Assembly (NCBI RefSeq): GCF_003944765.1
Contig: NZ_RWIU01000001.1
Location: 744,001-808,000 of the forward strand
Direction: 5' to 3'
Source: Hymenobacter perfusus
Lineage (GTDB): Bacteria > Bacteroidota > Bacteroidia > Cytophagales > Hymenobacteraceae
DNA: 64,000 bases
Below, one piece after another: positions 43,501-50,093 of this stretch (within the stretch, counting starts at the first letter, position 1; each line of letters opens with the position of its first letter). The notes under the pieces are model-generated. The model was given only the letters and a program-made list of their open reading frames with translations, was not told the DNA's origin and ran no database searches. A program made the position numbers and the translations under genes.

Positions 43501-44111
43501 GCTTCATCAACGACCTGGGCTTCGAAACCTACCACCAGATTCTCGACGAGGCGGTGCAGGAGCTCAAGGAAACCGAGTTCCGCGACCTGTTCCTCGGCGA
43601 CCCCACCCAGCGCCTCCAGCAGGCCGCCGGCACCAGCGGCCCCAAGGAGTGTAACATCGAAACCGACCTGCAGGTGCTCATTCCGGACCGCTACGTGAGC
43701 AGCGTCTCGGAGCGCCTGCAGCTATACAGCAAGCTCGACCGGGCCAAAAACGCCGAGGAGCTGCGCAAGCTGCTCACCGGCATCGTGGACCGCTTCGGGC
43801 CGCTGCCCGAGGAAGTAGAGCAGCTCGCCGACATCGTGCGCCTGCGCTGGCTGGCCTGCCAGACCGGGTTCGAGAAGCTCACGCTCAAGAAGAACCTGCT
43901 CAAAGGCTTCATCCCGGCCACCAACAACGAGCCCTACTTCCAGGGCGCCACCTTCGGCAACATCCTCAGCTACGTGCAGACCCACCCGCGCTCCGCTTCC
44001 ATGAAGGAGCGCAAAGAACAGCTCATCATCTCCTTCGAGGACGTGAAAAGCGTCCAGGCCGCCAAGCGGATTCTGAACGAGTTGGTGAGTGAGGAGACGG
44101 TGGGGGTGTAG
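40518..44111 (+). CDS. mfd: Transcription-repair coupling factor Mfd, carrying an in-frame palindromic insertion
   Basis: Mfd removes RNA polymerase stalled at DNA damage and recruits UvrA. The product has 1197 residues. After the UvrB-like N-terminal region come the RNA polymerase interaction domain (LVPGDYVVHQDYGIARFAGL), the RecG-like translocase with Walker A CGDVGFGKTEVA (about residue 657), VIDEEQKFGV, SATPIPRTL and MRGRVGRSNKKAYCY, and the C-terminal D7 domain. The start is a TTG at 40518; the next ATG is 16 codons in. Between about residues 135 and 175, 40 codons derive from a palindromic repeat element, encoding a low-complexity Pro/Ser/Gly/Glu segment not expected in the family. A diverged copy of the last part of this gene lies at 46934-47110. 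Confidence 0.96.
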   Translation: MKVTDLLKLYALDPTGMTIGARLNPAATRHSLRPAATAEAPVRLHLRGLVGSQDAMLAASLHQEYPDQHHLFILHDRDEAAYFLADLQHLVPEEEPLLFPTSYKRPYSFDETENANVLMRAEVLNRLSNHRSTSASPPSPLSGREGGLTLEKDTNSSNTKTSPPSLPERGLGGEATRKVSKPTAKETAGVLIVTYPEALFEKVINKKSLVANTFLIKVGDKLDVNFVSEMLAEYDFERSDFVYEAGQFAVRGGIVDIFSYANELPYRIELFGDEVETIRTFDPETQLSVEKRQQVSIIPNVQTKLLQETREAFLEFIPKNTAVWAKDVRQTLDVVDEYFDKAEAGFQELLAVSGGTQVVSKPAELFESAKTLRKLLEGFAVVEFGKRFHFKTGAEEFQFSAKPQPSFGKDFNRIVKNLHDNQKKGYTNIIAAEQVRQADRLRTIFDELDNNVQFQHLLLGLREGFIDETLKLIVYTDHQLFERFYRAQETRKFSKKKALTLKELRTLVPGDYVVHQDYGIARFAGLTQVDINDRLQEAIRLVYRDDDVLTVSIHALHKIAKYSGAEGTPPTMSKLGSPEWENKKKSVKKKVKDIAAELIRLYAKRKTAPGHAFAHDSFMQAELESSFIYEDTPDQAKATEDVKRDMELPHPMDRLVCGDVGFGKTEVAIRAAFKSVADGKQVAILVPTTILAMQHYKTFRERLGNLPVTVEYVNRFKSTKQIKETLGRVAEGKTDILIGTHRLTNKDVQFKDLGLLVIDEEQKFGVKTKDKLKEIKVNVDTLTLSATPIPRTLHFSLMGARDLSVIATPPPNRQPVQTELHVYDELLIRDAISRELKRGGQVFFVHNRVKDIEEQASMILRLVPDARVTYVHGQMDGDLLEKRMMKFVDGDYDVLVATTLIESGLDIANANTILINRAHMHGLSDLHQMRGRVGRSNKKAYCYLLTPPVAGLPSDARKRLSTLEEFSDLGAGFNVAMRDLDIRGAGNLLGGEQSGFINDLGFETYHQILDEAVQELKETEFRDLFLGDPTQRLQQAAGTSGPKECNIETDLQVLIPDRYVSSVSERLQLYSKLDRAKNAEELRKLLTGIVDRFGPLPEEVEQLADIVRLRWLACQTGFEKLTLKKNLLKGFIPATNNEPYFQGATFGNILSYVQTHPRSASMKERKEQLIISFEDVKSVQAAKRILNELVSEETVGV
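40921..41040. repeat. 120-bp palindromic element inserted in frame within mfd
   Basis: Perfect 41-base inverted arms at 40921-40961 and 41000-41040, starting cctcaccccctagccccctc, around a 38-base AT-rich centre. The element is exactly 120 bases, 40 codons, and has no stop in the mfd frame. It resembles Rickettsia palindromic elements in behaviour, though not in sequence. Confidence 0.9.
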
Positions 44112-44114
44112 AGT

Positions 44115-44167
44115 ATAGATAACAGAAGAGCCTGCTATGGAATAGAGCAGGCTCTTCTGTTATCTAT
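44115..44167. terminator. Bidirectional terminator at the mfd 3' end
   Basis: A perfect 22-bp inverted repeat (44115-44136 and 44146-44167). The right arm contains the stop codon of the convergent minus-strand gene. Confidence 0.85.
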
Positions 44168-44913
44168 CTCATATCAAAGGAAACCGGCACTTCGCATTCA
44201 GCGGCTACTGGCTTACCTGATGCCTGCGCCGGAATCCATGTTACGGGCAGAAACTTTACTACACGCAAAGATTCTTCGTCTAGGCTGGTAGCGACCGAGT
44301 GGGCAATGCGGTAGTTAGAAACCGTACCGTCGGGGGCAATGGTAAAGGCTATGCGCACCGTCCCTGATACTTGATTGCGTAAAGCTGCCACCGGGTACTT
44401 CACATTCTCGCCAATAAACGTAAGCATACTGGTGAAGCCGCCTATATACACTGGCTCGGTTTCGAAAGTGGCCGCAGGGCCTACTGGCTTAAATGTGAGC
44501 TTCGAGTCTGCCTCCCGTGGCTTTTGAAACAATAGCTGGTGCCTGGTATGATCATAGCGCTGCTCCAGTTCAAGCTTATACGTGTAGTATTCCCAAATCC
44601 CTGCTTTCTGATCCTGCCGGTAGCGCCCTTTGGCCCGCAGAGCATTCCGCTCCCATCGGCTGTATTCGGTCCATAAGCTGTCCTTCTGGCCGTTGGTGAA
44701 ATAGCCCTCCTCCACAAGATTTTCGCGGGCTCCACCCACGTATTTGCGGTATAAGCCCTGCTTGGTTTTGAGGTCAGATTTCAATACCGAGTACTCTTCC
44801 CGGTACCACGGGTTCTGAAATTTGAGGTTCACCTTTTTGGTTTCCTGCCCGAAGCTCACGAGAGGGAGAATAGTCAATAGGGCCACTAAAGGCCGTGAAT
44901 AAGCGTTGCGCAT
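44164..44913 (-). CDS. Secreted MORN-like / TonB C-terminal domain protein
   Basis: A 249-residue protein. The ATG at 44913 (MRNAYSRPLVALLTILPLVSFGQ) gives a clean signal peptide. The middle has toxin-antitoxin YwqK/MORN-like repeats with Gly-Tyr/Trp patterns (EEGYFTNGQKDSLWTEYSRW, AKGRYRQDQKAGIWEYYTY). The C-terminus is a TonB_C domain (VKYPVAALRNQVSGTVRIAF, IAPDGTVSNYRI), as in energy-transducing or periplasmic partner proteins. Without an N-terminal membrane anchor it is probably periplasmic rather than a true TonB. It lies 60 bases downstream of the DUF4276 gene on the same strand and could be part of the same transcript, but its type suggests a housekeeping envelope role. Confidence 0.82.
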   Translation of the reverse strand: MRNAYSRPLVALLTILPLVSFGQETKKVNLKFQNPWYREEYSVLKSDLKTKQGLYRKYVGGARENLVEEGYFTNGQKDSLWTEYSRWERNALRAKGRYRQDQKAGIWEYYTYKLELEQRYDHTRHQLLFQKPREADSKLTFKPVGPAATFETEPVYIGGFTSMLTFIGENVKYPVAALRNQVSGTVRIAFTIAPDGTVSNYRIAHSVATSLDEESLRVVKFLPVTWIPAQASGKPVAAECEVPVSFDMR

Positions 44914-44973
44914 GGGACAAATGAAATGTAAGACATCTACTCTGCAAGTATAGGGCAAGAGCTAATCCTTGCC

Positions 44974-45582
44974 TCAATCGTTTAAAAGGAGCGCCAACCC
45001 CTGCCGGAAATACTGAAAGCTGGCCGACTGATTCCGGTCCGGCTCCAGATGCGGGGCAATGGTTTCGGCCCACTCTATTTTGGCTTTACCCGCCAGATAA
45101 TACTTGCCTTCCCGCAACACGCGCCACAACGTTTCCCAGGTGTCCACAATGGTGTCGGGGTCGTGGGGTAAGCCCCCGAAATGCTGCGGCCGGACGCGGG
45201 GATACGCCGCCTGGATGGCCTCCCGGTCACCCAGGAACCAGGCTTCCAGCTCCTGCACCGCCAACCGGGTAAGAATGCGGAAAGGCTGCCCGGTCGCCGT
45301 GGTTTTGGTCAGCAGGCCCGCCTTGGCTACTACCTGTTCCAGTTCCGCTTTCCGCCGGCGGCAATCCGTATCGGCGTCCATCAGAATCACGACGCGCAGC
45401 TCCGGCTCCTGTGCCAGCCGCCGGGCGTAGTTTTTCAACCGGCCCGGCAGGCGCTGGAATAAATCGGTTTTGCCCCGGTGCGGGTGGCAGTGAAAGGTAG
45501 CCCCAGCCGGCAACAGTTTGGGCAGCAGAATATTCAGCGCGGCCTCCGACGACGGTTCTTCCAGCAGAAATTCAATGTGCAT
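44974..45582 (-). CDS. DUF4276-family TOPRIM-type protein, second gene of an ATPase/nuclease pair
   Basis: A 202-residue protein matching DUF4276: N-terminal MHIEFLLEEPSSEAAL with the conserved Glu pair, LPGRLKNYARRL, the acidic VVILMDADTDCRRRKAEL, then LTRLAVQELEAWFLGD and the C-terminal ARNxSxSF-like RNQSASFQYFRQGL. The Glu plus Asp-x-Asp arrangement is that of a TOPRIM metal site, as in topoisomerases and OLD nucleases. The ATG at 45582 is one base past the stop of the ATPase gene, so translation is coupled. Proteins of this type paired with ABC-like ATPases are associated with phage defence (compare AriA/AriB of PARIS); the activity here is inference. Confidence 0.9.
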   Translation of the reverse strand: MHIEFLLEEPSSEAALNILLPKLLPAGATFHCHPHRGKTDLFQRLPGRLKNYARRLAQEPELRVVILMDADTDCRRRKAELEQVVAKAGLLTKTTATGQPFRILTRLAVQELEAWFLGDREAIQAAYPRVRPQHFGGLPHDPDTIVDTWETLWRVLREGKYYLAGKAKIEWAETIAPHLEPDRNQSASFQYFRQGLALLLND

Positions 45583-45583
45583 G

Positions 45584-46840
45584 TTACTGCGCGGCTGAGG
45601 TGCGGGGAGCCAGCGGGTCGCCGAGGCGGAAGAAGTTGCTGGTCCAGAGGTAGCCCAGCGGCGAGCCATCCTCCACCAGCTCCTTCACCTGCGGAATATC
45701 CGCCGTGCGCGTGGCCTGGGTGTAGCCATCCGCGCCCCGGTGCAGAATCCAGACCTGCTCCGGCTCCAGCGCATCCAGCAGGAAGGGCGAGTGGGTAGCC
45801 ACCAGCAGCTGCCGCGTTTCGGTGGCTTTGCTCAGCTCCTCGGCCAAACGCGGCAGCAGACGCGGGTGCAGCTCGTTTTCCGGCTCCTCAATCCCCAGCA
45901 GCCCGGTGGCGTTGGGCTCATACAGCAGCGTCAGCAAAGCCGCCAGCCGCATCGTGCCATCCGACATATACTGCGCCGGCAGCGGCTTCTCAAACGGCGC
46001 ATCCCGGAAGCGCAGCAGCAGCCGCTCATCGGAGGTGCTTTCCATCACCACCTCCGCCAGCCCCGGCACCCAGCGCCGCAGCTGCTCGCTGATGCGGGCC
46101 AGCGCCTCCGGGTGCCGGGTGTGCAGGTAGTACAGCACGTTGGGCAGGTTGTCCCCATTCGCCGACATCTTCTCCCGCGGCCCCGCATCGGAGTAGCCCT
46201 TCAGGTGGTCGTCGGTGAGGTGGATGTAGCGGTAGGAGGTGAGAGCCTCTGAGAGTATGACTTCAAAAGATGGCTCTAAACCAAGTTGATGTGCCACTTG
46301 GTAGTATTCTCCTGTGCGACTCCGAAATGGGACCAAAGATTCGAGAGCGGATGTTTTGGTGATACCTATATCAGAGAGTTTTTCGCTTCTATAAATGTTT
46401 GACTTTCCAAGAACTGTTCTTGAAAAGGCTGATTCATCGAGATAGAATAATTTAACTCCTTGATCATGTACGCCAACATGCAGCATTTCGTCCGTAACCC
46501 AGACTAGGCCATCTCCTTCATCTATTTGAAGTACATAAGTCAGAACTTCTCCGGAATCAAGAGCAATTCCCACCTCAAACTCAATCGGCCCGTCCTGCCC
46601 GCGCGTGCGCATCCCCGCAAACCGGTTGCGCTTTTCCCAGGCTTGTTGCAGGTTGCCGCTCACCGCTTCGGCCAGAAACGCCAGCGCATCCAGCACCGTG
46701 GATTTGCCGCTGCCGTTGGGGCCGATGAGCACCGTCAGCGGCGTCAGGTCGCGCAGCTCCACATCGCGCAGGGCGCGGTAGTTTTTGATGCGCAGGTAGG
46801 TGAGGCGGGGGAAACCGGCAGCGGCGGCGGGGTCGGGCAT
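45584..46840 (-). CDS. ABC/AAA-type ATPase (RecF/OLD-like, AAA_21), first gene of a putative defence pair
   Basis: A 418-residue ATPase. Walker A GPNGSGKST is at 40-48, after the typical LRIKNYRALRDVELRDLTPLTVLI. The signature region is YMSDGTMRLAALLTLL (from about 291), Walker B GLLGIEEPENELHP (about 312-325) and the His switch VATHSPFLLD (about 346). Residues roughly 94-193, between Walker A and the signature, are encoded by a distinctly AT-rich stretch (46261-46560, about 41% GC by hand count, against about 65% either side). It is translationally coupled to the DUF4276 gene. ATPase plus TOPRIM-like nuclease is a known defence architecture; the triggering signal is unknown. Confidence 0.9.
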   Translation of the reverse strand: MPDPAAAAGFPRLTYLRIKNYRALRDVELRDLTPLTVLIGPNGSGKSTVLDALAFLAEAVSGNLQQAWEKRNRFAGMRTRGQDGPIEFEVGIALDSGEVLTYVLQIDEGDGLVWVTDEMLHVGVHDQGVKLFYLDESAFSRTVLGKSNIYRSEKLSDIGITKTSALESLVPFRSRTGEYYQVAHQLGLEPSFEVILSEALTSYRYIHLTDDHLKGYSDAGPREKMSANGDNLPNVLYYLHTRHPEALARISEQLRRWVPGLAEVVMESTSDERLLLRFRDAPFEKPLPAQYMSDGTMRLAALLTLLYEPNATGLLGIEEPENELHPRLLPRLAEELSKATETRQLLVATHSPFLLDALEPEQVWILHRGADGYTQATRTADIPQVKELVEDGSPLGYLWTSNFFRLGDPLAPRTSAAQ

Positions 46841-46933
46841 AGTCCACGGGAGTAGTTGCTACAAAGTACGCGGGTTCACCCGGAATGTGCGTACGCAGGG
46901 GCTACCCTCCCCCCTCTTTCCCCTCCCCATTAG

Positions 46934-47110
46934 CGTGCGCCGGCGCTGGCTGGCCCCGGCCAGACCGGCTTCGAGAAGCTCCCGCGCCGGAAGAACCTGC
47001 TCAAAGGAGCGCAAAGAACAGCTCATCATCTCCTTCGAGGACGTTCAACGCGTCCAGGCCGCCAAGAGGATTCTGAGCGAGTTGGTGAGTGAGGAAACGA
47101 TGAGGTGTAA
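46934..47110 (+). pseudogene. Remnant copy of the mfd 3' end
   Basis: Starting at gtgcgcc, this stretch aligns with mfd from about 43836 to the stop. It has a 2-base insertion early on and lacks the 91 bases corresponding to mfd 43917-44007; the deletion joint falls at an AAGG present on both sides. The last 96 bases differ from mfd at 7 positions. Frame is broken by the deletion. It lies in the same orientation as mfd, about 2.8 kb away. Confidence 0.9.
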
Positions 47111-47125
47111 AAGAGGTTAGTGTGG

Positions 47126-47161
47126 ATAGGCGCTGTTTCTTCGGGAACAGCGCCTATTTTT
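47126..47161 (+). terminator. Terminator after the mfd remnant
   Basis: A 12-bp stem (ataggcgctgtt / aacagcgcctat) with an 8-base loop and a T tail. Its sequence is unrelated to the terminator of intact mfd. Confidence 0.8.
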
Positions 47162-47208
47162 ATTGCCAGTTAACCTATGCCTGGGCACTATATCTTTCTG
47201 TTGAACCT

Positions 47209-48456
47209 ATGCTGGATCTTTCTAAGCCCGATACGCCAGACGCTTCCCTCACCCCTGAGCAATTGAAGCAAAAGAAGAGAAGGCAAGGAGTACTCAATTT
47301 GGCCTTTTTGCTGGGCCTGTTGCTGTGGATAAAAGGCGATGATTGGCTTACCAACATCTCCTCCCGAGCCGAGGCCTTGCACTTGCCCTGGCCCGTTTTG
47401 CTGTTGCTTTGGCTACTCACAGTCGTGTTTGCCAATTTCTTAGATGTCATTATCCATGAGCTAGGCCATGTAGTAGGAGCACTATCAGCAAGCTTTACAG
47501 TAGTATCCTTTACTGTTGGGCCTTTACATCTGGAACGAAAGGCTGCCGGCTGGCAAGCTCGCTTGCAGAAGCTTGTGGCTAAAGTGGGCGGTATGGTCCG
47601 GGTGTATACCACCAACTACGACCACCTACGCCGCCGATATATGCTGGTAGTAGCCGCTGGTCCGACAGCTAACCTGCTCAGTGGTGGTTTGGCCTTCCTA
47701 CTCATAACAGCTTTGCCTGAGTCTTTTGGCAGCACCCCAGAGAATAGCTTACCCGAGTATCTGTTCTCCACGTTCCTTTTTATCTTCGGTTGGATATCCA
47801 TCGTGCAAGGAGTACTGGGGTTCGTGCCTGTAGGAACTACTACCGGCTATGTTCAGGATAGCCTCATGCTGTCACATATGCTCCGACGGGATAAGGCCAT
47901 GTTTCAGCAGTTGTTTCTGCTGAAACTCTCGGGGTCTTCTTACCAGGGTACTCGACCGCGCCTGTGGAATACTGAATGGGTACATGGCCTTCTAGCGTAT
48001 AGCAGCGAAGCCACCGGCGAGAATGTACTGGACTGCTACGCTCATTCTTGGGCTTATATCTACTTCGATGACTGCCAAGACTTGGACAGCGCCCGGCGGC
48101 ACCTGAATGAGGCGCTGGATCGGAAGCACCTTGCCTCAGCCGAGGTGCAACAGTACCTGTGCTGCGAAGCAGCATACATAGCAGCTCTGCGCACCCACAA
48201 TGTAGAGCACGCGCGCCATTGGCTGAACCGCGCCAAACAGGTAAAGCCTTTCACGGCGCAGGAAGGGCTTTTTGCCCAAGCAGCTGTGTTGTGGGCCGAA
48301 GGAAACACGATTCAGGCTAAAGTCTTTCTCCAGGCTGCGTACAAGCAGCTACAGAATGCCATAGATACCGGCTCGAATCTTCAAGCAGCAGACCGAATAC
48401 AGGAGCTACAATCACGTCTCGAACAGACGCCTTCCGTAACGGTACCAGCCTCGTGA
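47209..48456 (+). CDS. M50-type membrane metalloprotease fused to a TPR-like domain
   Basis: A 415-residue protein. After a short charged N-terminus there are several hydrophobic segments; HELGH (residues 83-87) lies in a membrane-associated helix as in site-2 proteases (M50). The usual second motif (N-x-x-P-x-x-x-x-D-G) is replaced by LGFVPVGTTTGYVQDS, which keeps an Asp but not the Gly. The C-terminal half is helical and TPR-like (AHSWAYIYFDDCQDLDSARRHL, AEVQQYLCCEAAYIAAL, ARHWLNRAKQ). The ATG at 47209 is preferred to open frame further upstream. GC content appears lower than in neighbouring genes. It is followed by an overlapping small membrane protein gene. Confidence 0.78.
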   Translation: MLDLSKPDTPDASLTPEQLKQKKRRQGVLNLAFLLGLLLWIKGDDWLTNISSRAEALHLPWPVLLLLWLLTVVFANFLDVIIHELGHVVGALSASFTVVSFTVGPLHLERKAAGWQARLQKLVAKVGGMVRVYTTNYDHLRRRYMLVVAAGPTANLLSGGLAFLLITALPESFGSTPENSLPEYLFSTFLFIFGWISIVQGVLGFVPVGTTTGYVQDSLMLSHMLRRDKAMFQQLFLLKLSGSSYQGTRPRLWNTEWVHGLLAYSSEATGENVLDCYAHSWAYIYFDDCQDLDSARRHLNEALDRKHLASAEVQQYLCCEAAYIAALRTHNVEHARHWLNRAKQVKPFTAQEGLFAQAAVLWAEGNTIQAKVFLQAAYKQLQNAIDTGSNLQAADRIQELQSRLEQTPSVTVPAS

Positions 48457-48458
48457 GT

Positions 48459-48959
48459 ATGACTTTCCGCCTCAGCCGCATCAACTGGCGTTTACTTCTT
48501 CTGCATTTTCTATCCGTACCCTTGCTCATCCTTAGTGCGCGACAATTAGCACTGATTCCCTATGCCGAAATACTGGAATTGTATGAGCAGGAAGGGATGC
48601 AAGCAGTCATTGACTCTCCTCGAGGATTGAAGTCAGAGGACCTAGCCGGATTGATTCTAGACCCTTTATATGCAGTGCTTCTGGCTATTCTGGTCAGTTG
48701 CGTTTTTTCGGCACTGGTGGTGTGGCATAGGCGGGAAAGCAAGCTACTTCCCATTGCGTTGTTCATGTTCGCCATAGTCACTTCCTGGACGCATTACTAT
48801 AAAAGCGAAGCCGTCAAAAGTGGGTTGGCATACCTGCAGTGGCCATTTGAAGCGTGGCCGCTGGCTACGTGTTTAGGTATTGTCGGCTCTGGGCTGTTGA
48901 TCCTGGGGTGCTTGCCGTTCCTACTTACCTGGCGGCGTCCGGTATCGGAGCGGAACTGA
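48459..48959 (+). CDS. Small integral membrane protein coupled to the M50 protease gene
   Basis: A hydrophobic protein of about 166 residues with roughly four transmembrane segments (RLLLLHFLSVPLLILSA, PLYAVLLAILVSCVFSALVV, LLPIALFMFAIVTSW, LGIVGSGLLILGCLPFLL). No family recognised. The ATG at 48459 lies 2 bases past the protease stop, and a GTG at 48453 would overlap it by four bases; either way the two are translationally coupled. It is likely an accessory subunit, regulator or substrate of the protease; this is inference from position. Confidence 0.7.
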   Translation: MTFRLSRINWRLLLLHFLSVPLLILSARQLALIPYAEILELYEQEGMQAVIDSPRGLKSEDLAGLILDPLYAVLLAILVSCVFSALVVWHRRESKLLPIALFMFAIVTSWTHYYKSEAVKSGLAYLQWPFEAWPLATCLGIVGSGLLILGCLPFLLTWRRPVSERN

Positions 48960-49017
48960 ATAATTAATCCAATTACTCCCGCCGCTGCTGCAGCCTCTGC
49001 AGCGGCGGGCTGAGGAC

Positions 49018-49304
49018 GTTGCGCCCCCGTTACTACGTCTTGCCACCTGGTTAGCACGGCTTGTCAGACCACCACTGACCGTTGTCACCGGGTCAGATGC
49101 TCTTGCCACTAGGTCAGCAGGCGTTGTCACCAGGTCAGATGCTCTTGTCACTAGGTCAGCAGGCGTTGCCGCTAGGTTAGCAGGCGTTGCCACCAGGTCC
49201 GAGGACTTTGCCACTAGGTCAGCAGGCGTTGCCACTAGGTCCGAGGGCCTTGCCACGTGGTCAGCGCCCATTGCCACTAGGGTAGCGCCCGTTGCCACCC
49301 CGGC
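49018..49304. repeat. Array of 21-bp tandem repeats
   Basis: Thirteen consecutive 21-base units and a partial one, with phase kept exactly; consensus close to gttgccactaggtcagcagg plus c. Units 49081-49164 alternate between two subtypes, giving a 42-base higher-order period. The 5' units are more degenerate. At least three of the reading frames are open across the array, including one on the minus strand giving a seven-residue repeat of the type A-D-L-V-A-T-P, because 21 is a multiple of three. Confidence 0.9.
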
Positions 49305-49382
49305 AAAAAAAAGTTACCGCCCAGCTTAGCAGATGCTGCCGCCACCGCCTACCTTCCGCAGGTACTTAACCCTTACCCTATT

Positions 49383-50093
49383 ATGACCGATAAGCAACGC
49401 GCCCGCCTCACCATGATGCAGGCCACCCTCGCCGTCCTCGACCAGTACGCCGGGGTCTATGCCACCAACAAGGCCCTCAGCACCGCCCGCGCCGAGCTGG
49501 CCGCTCTGGTCCAGGACCTGGACCCCACCGCCGAAACCCAGCAGGGGGCCGCCGCCCCCCGCAGCGCCGGGGCCGTGAAGAAGGCCACCAAGCTCCACCT
49601 GGCCCAGCGCGCCGCCGAAGTAGCCGCCGCCCTGCTCGCCTACGCCGACGAGCAGCAGGACATCCGCCTCCACACCGACGCCGACTACACCGAGCGCCAG
49701 CTCCGCCGCGCCCCCGACAACGACCTGGCCCGCATCAGCAAAAACATCCACACCCAGGCCACCGCCCACCTCACCGCCCTCCAGGACCAGGGCGTTACCC
49801 AGCAGGAGCTTACCGACTTGGCCGCCGCCCTCACCGCCTTCCAGCAGGAGCAAACCGCCCCCCGCCTCGCCTCCGCCGACGGCAAAGCCCACACCCAGGC
49901 CCTCACCACCAACCTGCGCGCCGCCGTGGCCCTGCTCCGCAACCGCCTCGATAAGTACCTCGTGCGCTACCAGCGCCCCGAGCCCCGCTTCTTCACCGCC
50001 TACCAGTCGGCCCGCCAAACCATCAACACCGCCGCCCGCCCCGAGAAGCCGGCCCCCTTCCCCCTCCCCCAGCCAGTGCCCACGCCCAGCTAG
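49383..50093 (+). CDS. Hypothetical all-helical protein with extreme GC-rich codon use
   Basis: A 236-residue protein with no recognised domain. It appears almost fully alpha-helical, Ala/Gln/Leu-rich, for example LTMMQATLAVLDQYAGVYA, LHLAQRAAEVAAALLAYADEQ and LTDLAAALTAFQQEQ, with a Pro-rich C-terminal tail. There is no signal peptide or membrane segment. Nearly every third codon position is G or C, clearly stronger than in the AT-richer M50 gene upstream. It follows the 21-bp repeat array by 78 bases. I have a weak recollection of similar lineage-restricted proteins in Hymenobacter, unverified. Confidence 0.7.
   Translation: MTDKQRARLTMMQATLAVLDQYAGVYATNKALSTARAELAALVQDLDPTAETQQGAAAPRSAGAVKKATKLHLAQRAAEVAAALLAYADEQQDIRLHTDADYTERQLRRAPDNDLARISKNIHTQATAHLTALQDQGVTQQELTDLAAALTAFQQEQTAPRLASADGKAHTQALTTNLRAAVALLRNRLDKYLVRYQRPEPRFFTAYQSARQTINTAARPEKPAPFPLPQPVPTPS

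Noticed and set aside
41028..43535. Very long open frame on the minus strand opposite mfd
   Set aside because: His/Val/Gly-rich translation without any domain; it is the mirror of high-GC codon bias in mfd.
46800..47120. Small protein gene over the mfd remnant
   Set aside because: Its C-terminal residues merely repeat the Mfd C-terminus; the rest spans the ATPase start region and a pyrimidine-rich intergenic stretch.
48921..49298. Protein with seven-residue repeats on the minus strand of the 21-bp array
   Set aside because: Several frames are open for the arithmetic reason that 21 is a multiple of three; there is no convincing start, and the tail is low complexity. Kept only as a hypothesis in the findings.
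49018..49304. CRISPR array
   Set aside because: Repeats are directly tandem at 21 bases with no spacers and no cas genes nearby.
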